A stretch of 64,000 nt of DNA, taken from positions 12,422,303-12,486,302 of the forward strand of contig CM019704.1 of assembly GCA_009760885.1 (NCBI GenBank), read 5' to 3'. Position 1 is the stretch's first letter. Every line of letters starts with the position of its first letter. Position numbers and translations under genes: made by a program. The notes below the pieces were generated by a model. It made no database searches. It saw nothing but the letters and a program-made list of their open reading frames with translations, and was not told the DNA's origin. This DNA comes from Achatina immaculata (lineage: Eukaryota > Mollusca > Gastropoda > Stylommatophora > Achatinidae). Shown here piece after piece: positions 23,890 through 35,780 of this stretch.

Positions 23890-24272
23890 GACACCCCTAG
23901 TCCAAGTATAATGCATATAAAAAACACCCCTAGTCCAAGTATAATGCATATAAAAAACACCCCTAGCCCAAGTATAATGCATATAAAAAACACCCCTAGC
24001 CCAAGTATAATGCATATAAAAAACACCCCTAGTCCAAATATAATGCATATAAAAAACACCCCTAGTCCAAATATAATGCATATAAAAAACACCCCTAGCC
24101 CAAGTATAATGCATATAAAAAACACCCCTAGCCCAAGTATAATGCATATAAAAAACACCCCTAGTCCAAATATAATGCATATAAAAAACACCCCTAGCCC
24201 AAGTATAATGCATATAAAAAACACCCCTAGTCCAAGTATAATGCATATAAAAAACACCCCTAGCCCAAGTAT
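23890..24272. repeat. 33-bp minisatellite, about 11 units, host of the LINE-D insertions
   Basis: Units read ACCCCTAGCCCAAGTATAAT, GCATATAAAAAAC with two variants (AGTCCAAGTA, AGTCCAAATA). The period is a multiple of three and both strands stay open; this is a by-product. Single units recur at 26835-26878, 28848-28857, 30652-30695 and 32665-32690 between LINE copies. Confidence 0.95.
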
Positions 24273-26834
24273 CTTATCTTATATCTTATATCCTTCCCGT
24301 GCCGTTAAACGTCACATAGGGCTCGCAAAGTAGTTCGCCAATTTTTCCTGTCTTCGGCGAGTCTTTCAACCTCATCAAAGGATTTTATGCCTGTTAACTT
24401 GGCCTCTCTTAATAATGTCCTCTTCAGAGTTTCACGCGGTCTGCCTCTTTTTCTTCGGCCTGTTGTGTTCCACTTGATAGCTTGTTTTGGGATTCTCTGA
24501 TCATTTCTTCTCATCAAGTGACCAACATATGTCCATCTCCTTTTCCTGATCACCCATGAGACTGGTTGTTGTTCAGTCATCTGTCTTATCTCTGCATTGT
24601 TCTTGAATTCATTCCACTTGATGCCGAGTATTTTCCTTAGGCGTTTGTTTTCAAAAGAGTCTAATTTCTTTTCTATTTCTTTAGTTGTTTTCCAGCTTTC
24701 GCATGCATAAATGAGGGTGGATATTACATTTGAATTGAATAGTCTTAACTTGGTTTTTGTGCTTATAACTTTTGAATTCCATATGTTCTCAAGATTCTTG
24801 AAGATTGATGCTGCTTTTGCAATTCTGATCCTAACTTCCTTTCTAGTGTCACCATCCTGGTCTATGTAGCTGCCAAGGTATGCAAATTGATTGACTTCTT
24901 CAATATCTGTCCCTTCTATGTGTATTTTTCCATTATGATTGATGGGAATTTTCATTATTTTTGTTTTGTCCTTGTTAATTTCAAGTCCTATTTTGCTAGC
25001 CAGTGAAGACAGGCTATCTGTTTTTTCTTGCATGGAATTCACATTATTACTGATAAGAGTTATGTCATCAGCAAAATCAAGATCTTCTAGTTGGGTCCCA
25101 TGTACCCAGTCAATACCTGTGTTACCTGTGCAGCATTTTTTCATTATGAAGTCTATTGTAATCCCAAAAAGTAAAGGAGACAGTATACATCCTTGTTTCA
25201 CGCCTGTTTCAATCTGGAACCATTCACTCATCCCTTCTTCTGTCTTGACTGCACAACCATATCCATTGTATAAGTCCTTAATGATGTTGACAGTTTTAGA
25301 TGGTATTCCATATAGACATAAAATTCTCCATAATGAATCTCTGTGTATGCTATCAAATGCCTTTTTAAAATCTATGAAGTTCAGTATTAATGGTTTCTGC
25401 TTTTCAATATGTTCTTCAAGTATTATTCTTAGAGTAAAGATCTGGTCGAGACAGCTTCTCCCTTTTCGAAATCCTGCTTGTTCTTCTCTCATTGCAGTAT
25501 CCACTATATCTTCGAGTCTATTCAAAATGACCTTGCAAAATACTTTTGACACAACTGATATTAAGGTTACTCCTCTCCAATTGTTACAGTCACTAAGGTT
25601 GCCCTTTTTTGGTATTTTAACAATGATTCCTTTCCTCCAATTAGAAGGGACCTTTTCTTCTTTCCAAATCTTGTTAAACATTCTCTGTAGTTGTCTCATG
25701 TTGTCACTATTGATAGCTTTTAGCATCTCGGCTGTTATTTCATCTTCACCTGCAGCTTTGTTGTTAGCCATTAAATTCACTGCTGTTTCAATTTCATGCA
25801 ATTTAATTTCATCTAGGTTGACATTTAGTTGTGGGGCTGGTAAGTCAGTTTCAAGGTTTAACAATTCTTTTGGGTGTGGTCGATTGAGTATTTCTTGGAA
25901 GTGTTCAGCCCATCTTTGCTTTTGGTCTTTATTTGATGTTAATAGTGTTCCAGTTTTGCTAAGGATTGGTCTTTCTTTAGATGTAATAGTACCTGTTAGC
26001 CTCTTTTGTATGTTATATAAAGTTTTGCTGTCTCCTGTTTTTGCTGCTTTTTCTGCCTCTTTCGCCATATTGTCTATGTATTCTCTTTTATCCCTCCTAG
26101 CTGAACTTTTTACTTTCTTGTCTATGTCTTTGTATTTTGCTTTTGCCAAATCTCTTTCATGATCTGCTTTTGCATTCAACATGTCTAATTTGACTGCTCG
26201 TCTTTCATGTATATACTTCCATGTTTTATCTGATATCCATGCTTTTCTATTTGGTTTTTCCAATCCAGCGCTTACTTTTGCTGCTGTGATTATGGCTGTG
26301 CTGTAAGAATTCCATAACTCATCTATACCTATCTCCTCAACTTCACTGGGTGTTTTGGAATGATTGGCAAGTTCCTGATTGAAATTAATGTTAGTATTTT
26401 CTTCTTGTAGGCTGTGACTGTTTATCTTTCTGTGTACTGATTTCTTGTGTTGACTTTTCAATTTTAGTTTTATTTTCCCTATGCACAGGTTGTGATCACT
26501 GTTGACATCTGCACCCCTATAAGCCCTTACATCCATGAGAGATGTTCTGTATTGCTTTCTAATACAAAAATGGTCTATCTGGTTTCTAGTTCTATCATCT
26601 GGAGATATCCATGTTGTTTTATGTATCTCTTTGTGTGGGAATATTGTGCCTCCAATGACCATGCCCTCTGTTAGACATACTTCAAATAATCTTTCTCCAT
26701 TCTGGTTAACCATGTCAATTCCTTCTTTCCCCATCACTTTTTCAACGTCGGTATTATCCTTCCCTACCTTAGCGTTGAAGTCCCCCATAGCAATTAGGAT
26801 GGCGTGTTTAGGGACTTTGTTGATGATATATGAT
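24273..26834 (-). mobile_element. LINE-D copy 1, RTE-like, 5'-truncated with an intact remaining frame
   Basis: The element sits between GCCCAAGTAT (24263-24272) and the same sequence at 26835-26844, both part of the 33-bp minisatellite. The 3' tail, on the minus strand, is ATATAAGATATAAGATAAG. The 5' end begins inside the endonuclease. See the coding entry at 24305-26851. Confidence 0.92.
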
Positions 26835-26851
26835 GCCCAAGTATAACGCAT
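24305..26851 (-). CDS. LINE-D endonuclease (C-terminal half) and reverse transcriptase, uninterrupted
   Basis: The frame of 848 codons is open from the minisatellite boundary to its stop. Domains: endonuclease C-terminal half (about residues 1-130; [25 protein letters not shown] site), linker (130-340), reverse transcriptase (about 340-640; AAGEDEITAEMLKA, NNWRGVTLISVVSK, QAGFRKGRSCLDQI, motif A LNFIDFKKAFDSI, motif B ETGVKQGCILSP, motif C DFADDITLI), thumb (YLGSYIDQDGDTRKE), then a C-terminal zinc-free basic region (KRRWTYVGHLMRR, GRRKRGRPRETLKRT) ending RALCDV. The first six residues come from the minisatellite, so the printed start is artificial. The missing endonuclease N-terminus means it cannot retrotranspose alone. 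The absence of stops suggests a young insertion. Confidence 0.9.
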   Translation of the reverse strand: MRYTWASYIINKVPKHAILIAMGDFNAKVGKDNTDVEKVMGKEGIDMVNQNGERLFEVCLTEGMVIGGTIFPHKEIHKTTWISPDDRTRNQIDHFCIRKQYRTSLMDVRAYRGADVNSDHNLCIGKIKLKLKSQHKKSVHRKINSHSLQEENTNINFNQELANHSKTPSEVEEIGIDELWNSYSTAIITAAKVSAGLEKPNRKAWISDKTWKYIHERRAVKLDMLNAKADHERDLAKAKYKDIDKKVKSSARRDKREYIDNMAKEAEKAAKTGDSKTLYNIQKRLTGTITSKERPILSKTGTLLTSNKDQKQRWAEHFQEILNRPHPKELLNLETDLPAPQLNVNLDEIKLHEIETAVNLMANNKAAGEDEITAEMLKAINSDNMRQLQRMFNKIWKEEKVPSNWRKGIIVKIPKKGNLSDCNNWRGVTLISVVSKVFCKVILNRLEDIVDTAMREEQAGFRKGRSCLDQIFTLRIILEEHIEKQKPLILNFIDFKKAFDSIHRDSLWRILCLYGIPSKTVNIIKDLYNGYGCAVKTEEGMSEWFQIETGVKQGCILSPLLFGITIDFIMKKCCTGNTGIDWVHGTQLEDLDFADDITLISNNVNSMQEKTDSLSSLASKIGLEINKDKTKIMKIPINHNGKIHIEGTDIEEVNQFAYLGSYIDQDGDTRKEVRIRIAKAASIFKNLENIWNSKVISTKTKLRLFNSNVISTLIYACESWKTTKEIEKKLDSFENKRLRKILGIKWNEFKNNAEIRQMTEQQPVSWVIRKRRWTYVGHLMRRNDQRIPKQAIKWNTTGRRKRGRPRETLKRTLLREAKLTGIKSFDEVERLAEDRKNWRTTLRALCDV

Positions 26852-26878
26852 ATAAAAAACACCCCTAGCCCAAATATA
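26835..26878. repeat. 33-bp minisatellite spacer between LINE-D copies 1 and 2
   Basis: A unit and a third (GCCCAAGTATAACGCATATA...CCTAGCCCAAATATA) separates two LINE-D insertions. Its two ends are the target duplications of both neighbours. Confidence 0.9.
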
Positions 26879-28847
26879 ACTTACTTACATCTTACATCCT
26901 TCCTGTGTCGCTAAACATCACATAGGGCCTGCATGGTAGTTCACCAAGATTTCCTGTTGTCAGCGAGTTTTTCAATCTCATCAAGGGATGTTATGCTCAC
27001 TGAACTGGCCTCTCTTAACAATGTCCTCTTTAGAGTTTCATGTTGTCAACCTCTTTTTCTTCGACTGTTGTGTTCCACTTGATAGCTTGTTTGGGGATTC
27101 TCTGATTGATTCCACTCATCACATAACCGACATATGTCCATCTTCTTTTTCTAATCACCCATGAGACATGTTTGCTCATCTGTCTTATCTCTGCGTTGTT
27201 CTTGAATTCGTTCCATTTTATATGAAGTATTTTCCTTAGGCATTTGTTTTCAAAAGAGTCTAATTTGTTGTCTGTTTCATTAGATGTTTTCCAGCTTTAA
27301 CATGCATAAATGAGGGTGGATATTACATTTGAATTGAATAGTCTTAACTTGGTTTTTGTGCTTATAACTTTTGAATGCCATATGTTCACAAGATTCTTGA
27401 AGGTCAATGGTGCTTTTGCAATTCGAATTCTAACTTCTTTTCTAGTGTCACCATCCTGGTCTATATAGCTGCCGAGATATGCAAATTGGTTTACTTCTTC
27501 AGCACCTGTTCCTTCTACGTATATTTGACCTATGTGGTTAATGAGAAGTTTCGTTATTTTTGTTTTATCCTTGTTAATTTTCAAGTCCTATTTTACTAGC
27601 CATTGAAGACAGGGTATCTGTTTTTTCTTGCATTGATTTCACGTTATCACTGATAAAAGTTATGTCTTCTGCAAAATCAAGATCTTCCAGCTGGGTCTCA
27701 TGTACCCAATCAATGCCCGTTTTACCTGTGCAGCATTTTTCATTATGAAGGTTTTGGCAATTTAAAAAAGCAAGGGAGGTAATATACATCCTTGTTTCAC
27801 ACCTGTTTCAATCTGGAACCATTCGCTCATTCCTTCTTCTGTTTTGACTGCACAAACATATCCATGGTAGAGGTCTCTAATGATGTTGACAGTCTTAGAT
27901 GGTATTCATATATTCTTAAAATTCTCCACAATGAATCTCTGTGTATGCTGTCAAATGCCTTTTTAAAGTTTATGAAGTTCAGGATTAATGGTTTCTGTTT
28001 TTCAATATGTTCTTCAAGTATTATTCTTAGAGTAAAGATCTGGTTGAGACAGCTTCTACCTTTTCAAAATCCTGGTTATTCTTCTCTCATTGCAGTATCC
28101 ACTGTATCTTTAATTCTGTTCAGAATAACTTTGCAAAATACTTTTGACACAACTGATAGTAAGGTTACTCCTCTCTAGTTATTGCATTTGCTAAGGTTGC
28201 CTTTTTTTATGGTATTTTAACAATGATTCCTTTTTTCCATTTAGAAGGGACCTTTTCTTCTTTCTAAACTTTATTAAACATTCTCTGTAGTTGGTTCATG
28301 TTGTCACTGTTAATAGCTTTTAACATTTCATCTTCACCTGCAGCTTTGTTGTTAGCCATTAGATTCACTACTGTTTCAGTTTCATGCAATGTAATTTCAT
28401 CTAGGCTGACATTTAGTTGTGGGATTGGTAAGTCAGTTTCAAGGTCTATCATTTCTTTTGGGTGTAGTCAATTAAGTATTTCTTGGAAGTATTTGGCCCA
28501 TCTTTGCTTTTCTGTCTGTACTTGATGTTAATAGGGTTCCAGTTTTGCTAAAGGATTGATCTTTCTTTGGATGTAATAGTACCTGTTAGCCTCTTCTGTA
28601 TGTTATATAGAGTTTTGTTGTCTCCTGTTTTTGCTGCCTTCTCTGCTTCTTTTGCCATATTGTCTATGTATTCTCTTTTATCCCTTCTAGCTGTACTTTT
28701 TACTTTATTGTCTAGTTCTTTATATGTTGCTTTTGCCAAATCCCTTCCAAGATCAGTCTTTACATTAAACATGGCTAATTTGGCTGCTCATCTTTCATGT
28801 ATGGATTTCCATGCATTATGTGATAGCCATGCTCTTCTACTTGTTTA
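26879..28847 (-). mobile_element. LINE-D copy 2, older, decayed, 5'-truncated before the RT
   Basis: This is the same family as copy 1 but diverged, with many stops and frameshifts. Recognisable pieces: RT fingers linker (28548-28772; KREYIDNMAKEAEKAAKTGD), ETVVNLMANNKAAGEDE (about 28330), FAEDITFISDN (about 27660, where one active-site Asp is Glu), and thumb (27297-27584; YLGSYIDQDGDTRKEV). It is bounded by CCCAAATATA at 26869-26878 and CCCAAGTATA at 28849-28858. So it inserted at the same place in the 33-bp unit as copy 1. Confidence 0.9.
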
Positions 28848-28857
28848 GCCCAAGTAT

Positions 28858-30651
28858 ACATTATTACTGATAAGAGTTATGTCATCAGCAAAATCAAGAT
28901 CTTCTAGTTGGGTCCCATGTACCCAGTCAATACCTGTGTTACCTGTGCAGCATTTTTTCATTATGAAGTCTATTGTAATCCCAAAAAGTAAAGGAGACAG
29001 TATACATCCTTGTTTCACGCCTGTTTCAATCTGGAACCATTCACTCATCCCTTCTTCTGTCTTGACTGCACAACCATATCCATTGTATAAGTCCTTAATG
29101 ATGTTGACAGTTTTAGATGGTATTCCATATAGACATAAAATTCTCCATAATGAATCTCTGTGTATGCTATCAAATGCCTTTTTAAAATCTATGAAGTTCA
29201 GTATTAATGGTTTCTGCTTTTCAATATGTTCTTCAAGTATTATTCTTAGAGTAAAGATCTGGTCGAGACAGCTTCTCCCTTTTCGAAATCCTGCTTGTTC
29301 TTCTCTCATTGCAGTATCCACTATATCTTCGAGTCTATTCAAAATGACCTTGCAAAATACTTTTGACACAACTGATATTAAGGTTACTCCTCTCCAATTG
29401 TTACAGTCACTAAGGTTGCCCTTTTTTGGTATTTTAACAATGATTCCTTTCCTCCAATTAGAAGGGACCTTTTCTTCTTTCCAAATCTTGTTAAACATTC
29501 TCTGTAGTTGTCTCATGTTGTCACTATTGATAGCTTTTAGCATCTCGGCTGTTATTTCATCTTCACCTGCAGCTTTGTTGTTAGCCATTAAATTCACTGC
29601 TGTTTCAATTTCATGCAATTTAATTTCATCTAGGTTGACATTTAGTTGTGGGGCTGGTAAGTCAGTTTCAAGGTTTAACAATTCTTTTGGGTGTGGTCGA
29701 TTGAGTATTTCTTGGAAGTGTTCAGCCCATCTTTGCTTTTGGTCTTTATTTGATGTTAATAGTGTTCCAGTTTTGCTAAGGATTGGTCTTTCTTTAGATG
29801 TAATAGTACCTGTTAGCCTCTTTTGTATGTTATATAAAGTTTTGCTGTCTCCTGTTTTTGCTGCTTTTTCTGCCTCTTTCGCCATATTGTCTATGTATTC
29901 TCTTTTATCCCTCCTAGCTGAACTTTTTACTTTCTTGTCTATGTCTTTGTATTTTGCTTTTGCCAAATCTCTTTCATGATCTGCTTTTGCATTCAACATG
30001 TCTAATTTGACTGCTCGTCTTTCATGTATATACTTCCATGTTTTATCTGATATCCATGCTTTTCTATTTGGTTTTTCCAATCCAGCGCTTACTTTTGCTG
30101 CTGTGATTATGGCTGTGCTGTAAGAATTCCATAACTCATCTATACCTATCTCCTCAACTTCACTGGGTGTTTTGGAATGATTGGCAAGTTCCTGATTGAA
30201 ATTAATGTTAGTATTTTCTTCTTGTAGGCTGTGACTGTTTATCTTTCTGTGTACTGATTTCTTGTGTTGACTTTTCAATTTTAGTTTTATTTTCCCTATG
30301 CACAGGTTGTGATCACTGTTGACATCTGCACCCCTATAAGCCCTTACATCCATGAGAGATGTTCTGTATTGCTTTCTAATACAAAAATGGTCTATCTGGT
30401 TTCTAGTTCTATCATCTGGAGATATCCATGTTGTTTTATGTATCTCTTTGTGTGGGAATATTGTGCCTCCAATGACCATGCCCTCTGTTAGACATACTTC
30501 AAATAATCTTTCTCCATTCTGGTTAACCATGTCAATTCCTTCTTTCCCCATCACTTTTTCAACGTCGGTATTATCCTTCCCTACCTTAGCGTTGAAGTCC
30601 CCCATAGCAATTAGGATGGCGTGTTTAGGGACTTTGTTGATGATATATGAT
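28858..30651 (-). mobile_element. LINE-D copy 3, duplicated and truncated at the 3' side
   Basis: Duplicate of 25041-26834. The frame is open through the endonuclease half and RT to DFADDITLISNN and then ends within a few codons, in minisatellite. It was produced by the tandem duplication, not by a separate insertion. Confidence 0.9.
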
Positions 30652-30695
30652 GCCCAAGTATAACGCATATAAAAAACACCCCTAGCCCAAATATA

Positions 30696-32664
30696 ACTTA
30701 CTTACATCTTACATCCTTCCTGTGTCGCTAAACATCACATAGGGCCTGCATGGTAGTTCACCAAGATTTCCTGTTGTCAGCGAGTTTTTCAATCTCATCA
30801 AGGGATGTTATGCTCACTGAACTGGCCTCTCTTAACAATGTCCTCTTTAGAGTTTCATGTTGTCAACCTCTTTTTCTTCGACTGTTGTGTTCCACTTGAT
30901 AGCTTGTTTGGGGATTCTCTGATTGATTCCACTCATCACATAACCGACATATGTCCATCTTCTTTTTCTAATCACCCATGAGACATGTTTGCTCATCTGT
31001 CTTATCTCTGCGTTGTTCTTGAATTCGTTCCATTTTATATGAAGTATTTTCCTTAGGCATTTGTTTTCAAAAGAGTCTAATTTGTTGTCTGTTTCATTAG
31101 ATGTTTTCCAGCTTTAACATGCATAAATGAGGGTGGATATTACATTTGAATTGAATAGTCTTAACTTGGTTTTTGTGCTTATAACTTTTGAATGCCATAT
31201 GTTCACAAGATTCTTGAAGGTCAATGGTGCTTTTGCAATTCGAATTCTAACTTCTTTTCTAGTGTCACCATCCTGGTCTATATAGCTGCCGAGATATGCA
31301 AATTGGTTTACTTCTTCAGCACCTGTTCCTTCTACGTATATTTGACCTATGTGGTTAATGAGAAGTTTCGTTATTTTTGTTTTATCCTTGTTAATTTTCA
31401 AGTCCTATTTTACTAGCCATTGAAGACAGGGTATCTGTTTTTTCTTGCATTGATTTCACGTTATCACTGATAAAAGTTATGTCTTCTGCAAAATCAAGAT
31501 CTTCCAGCTGGGTCTCATGTACCCAATCAATGCCCGTTTTACCTGTGCAGCATTTTTCATTATGAAGGTTTTGGCAATTTAAAAAAGCAAGGGAGGTAAT
31601 ATACATCCTTGTTTCACACCTGTTTCAATCTGGAACCATTCGCTCATTCCTTCTTCTGTTTTGACTGCACAAACATATCCATGGTAGAGGTCTCTAATGA
31701 TGTTGACAGTCTTAGATGGTATTCATATATTCTTAAAATTCTCCACAATGAATCTCTGTGTATGCTGTCAAATGCCTTTTTAAAGTTTATGAAGTTCAGG
31801 ATTAATGGTTTCTGTTTTTCAATATGTTCTTCAAGTATTATTCTTAGAGTAAAGATCTGGTTGAGACAGCTTCTACCTTTTCAAAATCCTGGTTATTCTT
31901 CTCTCATTGCAGTATCCACTGTATCTTTAATTCTGTTCAGAATAACTTTGCAAAATACTTTTGACACAACTGATAGTAAGGTTACTCCTCTCTAGTTATT
32001 GCATTTGCTAAGGTTGCCTTTTTTTATGGTATTTTAACAATGATTCCTTTTTTCCATTTAGAAGGGACCTTTTCTTCTTTCTAAACTTTATTAAACATTC
32101 TCTGTAGTTGGTTCATGTTGTCACTGTTAATAGCTTTTAACATTTCATCTTCACCTGCAGCTTTGTTGTTAGCCATTAGATTCACTACTGTTTCAGTTTC
32201 ATGCAATGTAATTTCATCTAGGCTGACATTTAGTTGTGGGATTGGTAAGTCAGTTTCAAGGTCTATCATTTCTTTTGGGTGTAGTCAATTAAGTATTTCT
32301 TGGAAGTATTTGGCCCATCTTTGCTTTTCTGTCTGTACTTGATGTTAATAGGGTTCCAGTTTTGCTAAAGGATTGATCTTTCTTTGGATGTAATAGTACC
32401 TGTTAGCCTCTTCTGTATGTTATATAGAGTTTTGTTGTCTCCTGTTTTTGCTGCCTTCTCTGCTTCTTTTGCCATATTGTCTATGTATTCTCTTTTATCC
32501 CTTCTAGCTGTACTTTTTACTTTATTGTCTAGTTCTTTATATGTTGCTTTTGCCAAATCCCTTCCAAGATCAGTCTTTACATTAAACATGGCTAATTTGG
32601 CTGCTCATCTTTCATGTATGGATTTCCATGCATTATGTGATAGCCATGCTCTTCTACTTGTTTA
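30696..32664 (-). mobile_element. LINE-D copy 4, duplicate of the decayed copy 2
   Basis: Offset by 3,817 from 26879-28847 and carrying the same stops and the same FAED active-site change. It ends in the minisatellite unit TTTAGCCCAAGTATA before unrelated sequence at 32690-32760. Confidence 0.9.
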
Positions 32665-32762
32665 GCCCAAGTATAGTGCATATAAAAATTATAACAAGTC
32701 CACAGGAAGAAGTACAAATAGGAGAAAGATTTTTATTATGTATCCATAAATTTTACATTTTG

Positions 32763-33087
32763 AATGTAAATGCTACAGAAGAGTTCTTCAAATATCATGG
32801 ACAAAAAAAAAAGAACAAATATATCTAAACTACAAGAGCTTAATATTGAAGAAGGCTGGCTAGTAAAGAGGATTAAAGAGAGAAAACTTACATATTTTGG
32901 ACATATTAAACGTCATGATAATCTAGAGAAGACCATCTTGGAAGGGTACATAATGGGAAAAAGAAAGAGAGGAAGACCAAGGTGAAGATGGCTGCAAATG
33001 GATTCATCAGTGGCAGGCCATCTTGCTCACAACTGAGAGGCCTACAGGAGTGCTGTTTGGGAGGAAAAGTTCCACAAGAGACATGCA
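32763..33087 (+). mobile_element. LINE-A copy 3, 3' end only
   Basis: It starts at GAATGTAAATGCTACAGAAG (compare 8992) and runs through the C-terminal coding region (TYFGHIKRHDNLEKT, GKRKRGRPR) to ACATGCAAATG. It is strongly 5'-truncated, as is usual for LINEs. Its (AATG)n tail has expanded into the next feature. Confidence 0.88.
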
Positions 33088-33639
33088 AATGAATGAATGA
33101 ATGAATGAATGAATGAATGAATGAATGAATGAATGAATGAATGAATGAATGAATGAATGAATGAATGAATGAATGAATGAATGAATGAATGAATGAATGA
33201 ATGAATGAATGAATGAATGAATGAATGAATGAATGAATGAATGAATGAATGAATGAATGAATGAATGAATGAATGAATGAATGAATGAATGAATGAATGA
33301 ATGAATGAATGAATGAATGAATGAATGAATGAATGAATGAATGAATGAATGAATGAATGAATGAATGAATGAATGAATGAATGAATGAATGAATGAATGA
33401 ATGAATGAATGAATGAATGAATGAATGAATGAATGAATGAATGAATGAATGAATGAATGAATGAATGAATGAATGAATGAATGAATGAATGAATGAATGA
33501 ATGAATGAATGAATGAATGAATGAATGAATGAATGAATGAATGAATGAATGAATGAATGAATGAATGAATGAATGAATGAATGAATGAATGAATGAATGA
33601 ATGAATGAATGAATGAATGAATGAATGAATGAATGAATG
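33088..33639. repeat. (AATG)n microsatellite, about 138 uninterrupted copies
   Basis: 552 bases of perfect AATG repeat grow directly out of the LINE-A 3' tail; the sister copy at 9454-9467 has about three units. It ends at the first unit of the 51-bp minisatellite. Perfection over this length points to recent expansion. Confidence 0.97.
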
Positions 33640-35780
33640 TAGTACAGACATCATATAGCACAGTTGTAAATACAGTGATACACCACCATCTGGTACAGAC
33701 ATCATATAACACAGTTGTAAGTACAGTGATACACCACCATCTGGTACAGACATCATATAACACAGTTGTAAGTGCAGTGATACACCACCATCTGGTACAG
33801 ACATCATATAACACAGTTGTAAATACAGTGATACACCACCATCTGGTACAGACATCATATAATACAGTTGTAAATACAGTGATACACCACCATCTGGTAC
33901 AGACATCATATAACAGTTGTAAGTACAGTGATATACCACCATCTGGTACAGACATCATATAACACAGTTGTAAATACAGTGATACACCACCATCTGGTAC
34001 AGACATCATATAGCACAGTTGTAAATACAGTGATACACCACCATCTGGTACAGACATCATATAACAGTTGTAAGTACAGTGATATACCACCATCTGGTAC
34101 AGACATCATATAACACAGTTGTAAATACAGTGATACACCACCATCTGGTACAGACATCATATAATACAGTTGTAAATACAGTGATACACCACCATCTGGT
34201 ACAGACATCATATAACAGTTGTAAGTACAGTGATATACCACCATCTGGTACAGACATCATATAACACAGTTGTAAATACAGTGATACACCACCATCTGGT
34301 ACAGACATCATATATCACAGTTGTAAGTGCAGTGATACACCACCATCTGGTACAGACATCATATAACACAGTTGTAAGTGCAGTGATACACCACCATCTG
34401 GTACAGACATCATATAACACAGTTGTAAGTACAGTGATACACCACCATCTGGTACAGACATCATATAACAGTTGTAAATACAGTGATACACCACCATCTG
34501 GTACAGACATCATATAACACAGTTGTAAATACAGTGATACACCACCATCTGGTACAGACATAAAACACAGTTGTAAGTGCAGTGATACACCACCATCTGG
34601 TACAGACATAAAACACAGTTGTAAGTGCAGTGATATACCACCATCTCGTACAGACATCATATAACACAGTTGTAAGTACAGTGATACACCACCATCTGGT
34701 ACAGACATCATATAACACAGTTGTAAGTGCAGTGATACACCACCATCTGGTACAGACATCATATAACACAGTTGTAAGTGCAGTGATACACCACCATCTG
34801 GTACAGACATCATATAACACAGTTGTAAGTACAGTGATACACCACCATCTGGTACAGACATCATATAACACAGTTGTAAGTGCAGTGATACACCACCATC
34901 TGGTACAGACATCATATAACACAGTTGTAAGTGCAGTGATATACCACCATCTGGTACAGACATCATATAACACAGTTGTAAGTGCAGTGATACACCACCA
35001 TCTGGTACAGACATCATATAACACAGTTGTAAGTGCAGTGATACACCACCATCTGGTACAGACATCATAAAACACAGTTGTAAGTGCAGTGATACACCAC
35101 CATCTGGTACAGACATCATATAACACAGTTGTAAGTACAGTGATACACCACCATCTGGTACAGACATCATATAACACAGTTGTAAGTGCAGTGATACACC
35201 ACCATCTGGTACAGACATCATATAACACAGTTGTAAGTACAGTGATATACCACCATCTGGTACAGACATCATATAACACAGTTGTAAGTGCAGTGATACA
35301 CCACCATCTGGTACAGACATCATATAACACAGTTGTAAGTGCAGTGATACACCACCATCTGGTACAGACATAAAACACAGTTGTAAGTGCAGTGATACAC
35401 CACCATCTGGTACAGACATCATATAACACAGTTGTAAGTACAGTGATACACCACCATCTGGTACAGACATCATATAACACAGTTGTAAGTGCAGTGATAC
35501 ACCACCATCTGGTACAGACATCATATAACACAGTTGTAAGTGCAGTGATATACCACCATCTGGTACAGACATCATATAACACAGTTGTAAGTGCAGTGAT
35601 ACACCACCATCTGGTACAGACATCATATAACACAGTTGTAAGTGCAGTGATACACCACCATCTGGTACAGACATCATAAAACACAGTTGTAAGTGCAGTG
35701 ATACACCACCATCTGGTACAGACATAAAACACAATTGTAAACAGTGATATACCACCATCTGGTACAGACATCACTTAAAG
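33640..35780. repeat. 51-bp minisatellite, about 42 units
   Basis: Units read ACAGACATCATATAACACAG, TTGTAAGTGCAGTGATACAC, CACCATCTGGT. Variants are 48 bp (CATATAACAGTTG) and 46 bp (CATAAAACACAG). The left third uses the AAATACAGTG variant more, the right two thirds AAGTGCAGTG. The long open frames on the minus strand (up to 516 codons) are repeats only. Confidence 0.96.

Larger units (their letters stand above)
25041..28857. repeat. 3,817-bp tandem duplication, first copy
   Basis: From 25041 to 28857 the sequence is repeated at a constant offset of 3,817 bases (28858-32674). All reading frames compared are identical in translation. The left breakpoint falls inside the LINE-D RT, the right one in the minisatellite, with at most one base of microhomology. 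Confidence 0.95.
28858..32674. repeat. 3,817-bp tandem duplication, second copy
   Basis: Identical by eye to 25041-28857. It contains a LINE-D copy cut at the FADD site (28858-30651; reading frame 28845-30668 of 607 codons, which lacks thumb and C-terminus), a minisatellite spacer (30652-30695) and the decayed LINE-D copy (30696-32664). Confidence 0.95.

Noticed and set aside
23646..24333. Open frames of 203 and 184 codons over the 33-bp array
   Set aside because: Pure minisatellite translation with no conserved domain.
24939..26162. Plus-strand open frame of 407 codons (repeated at 28879-29979)
   Set aside because: It is the antisense shadow of the LINE-D reverse transcriptase; the minus-strand frame has all catalytic motifs.
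33640..35774. Minus-strand open frames of 516 and 437 codons
   Set aside because: They are reading frames through a 51-bp minisatellite whose period is a multiple of three; several frames are open at once and no start context or protein-like composition supports a gene.
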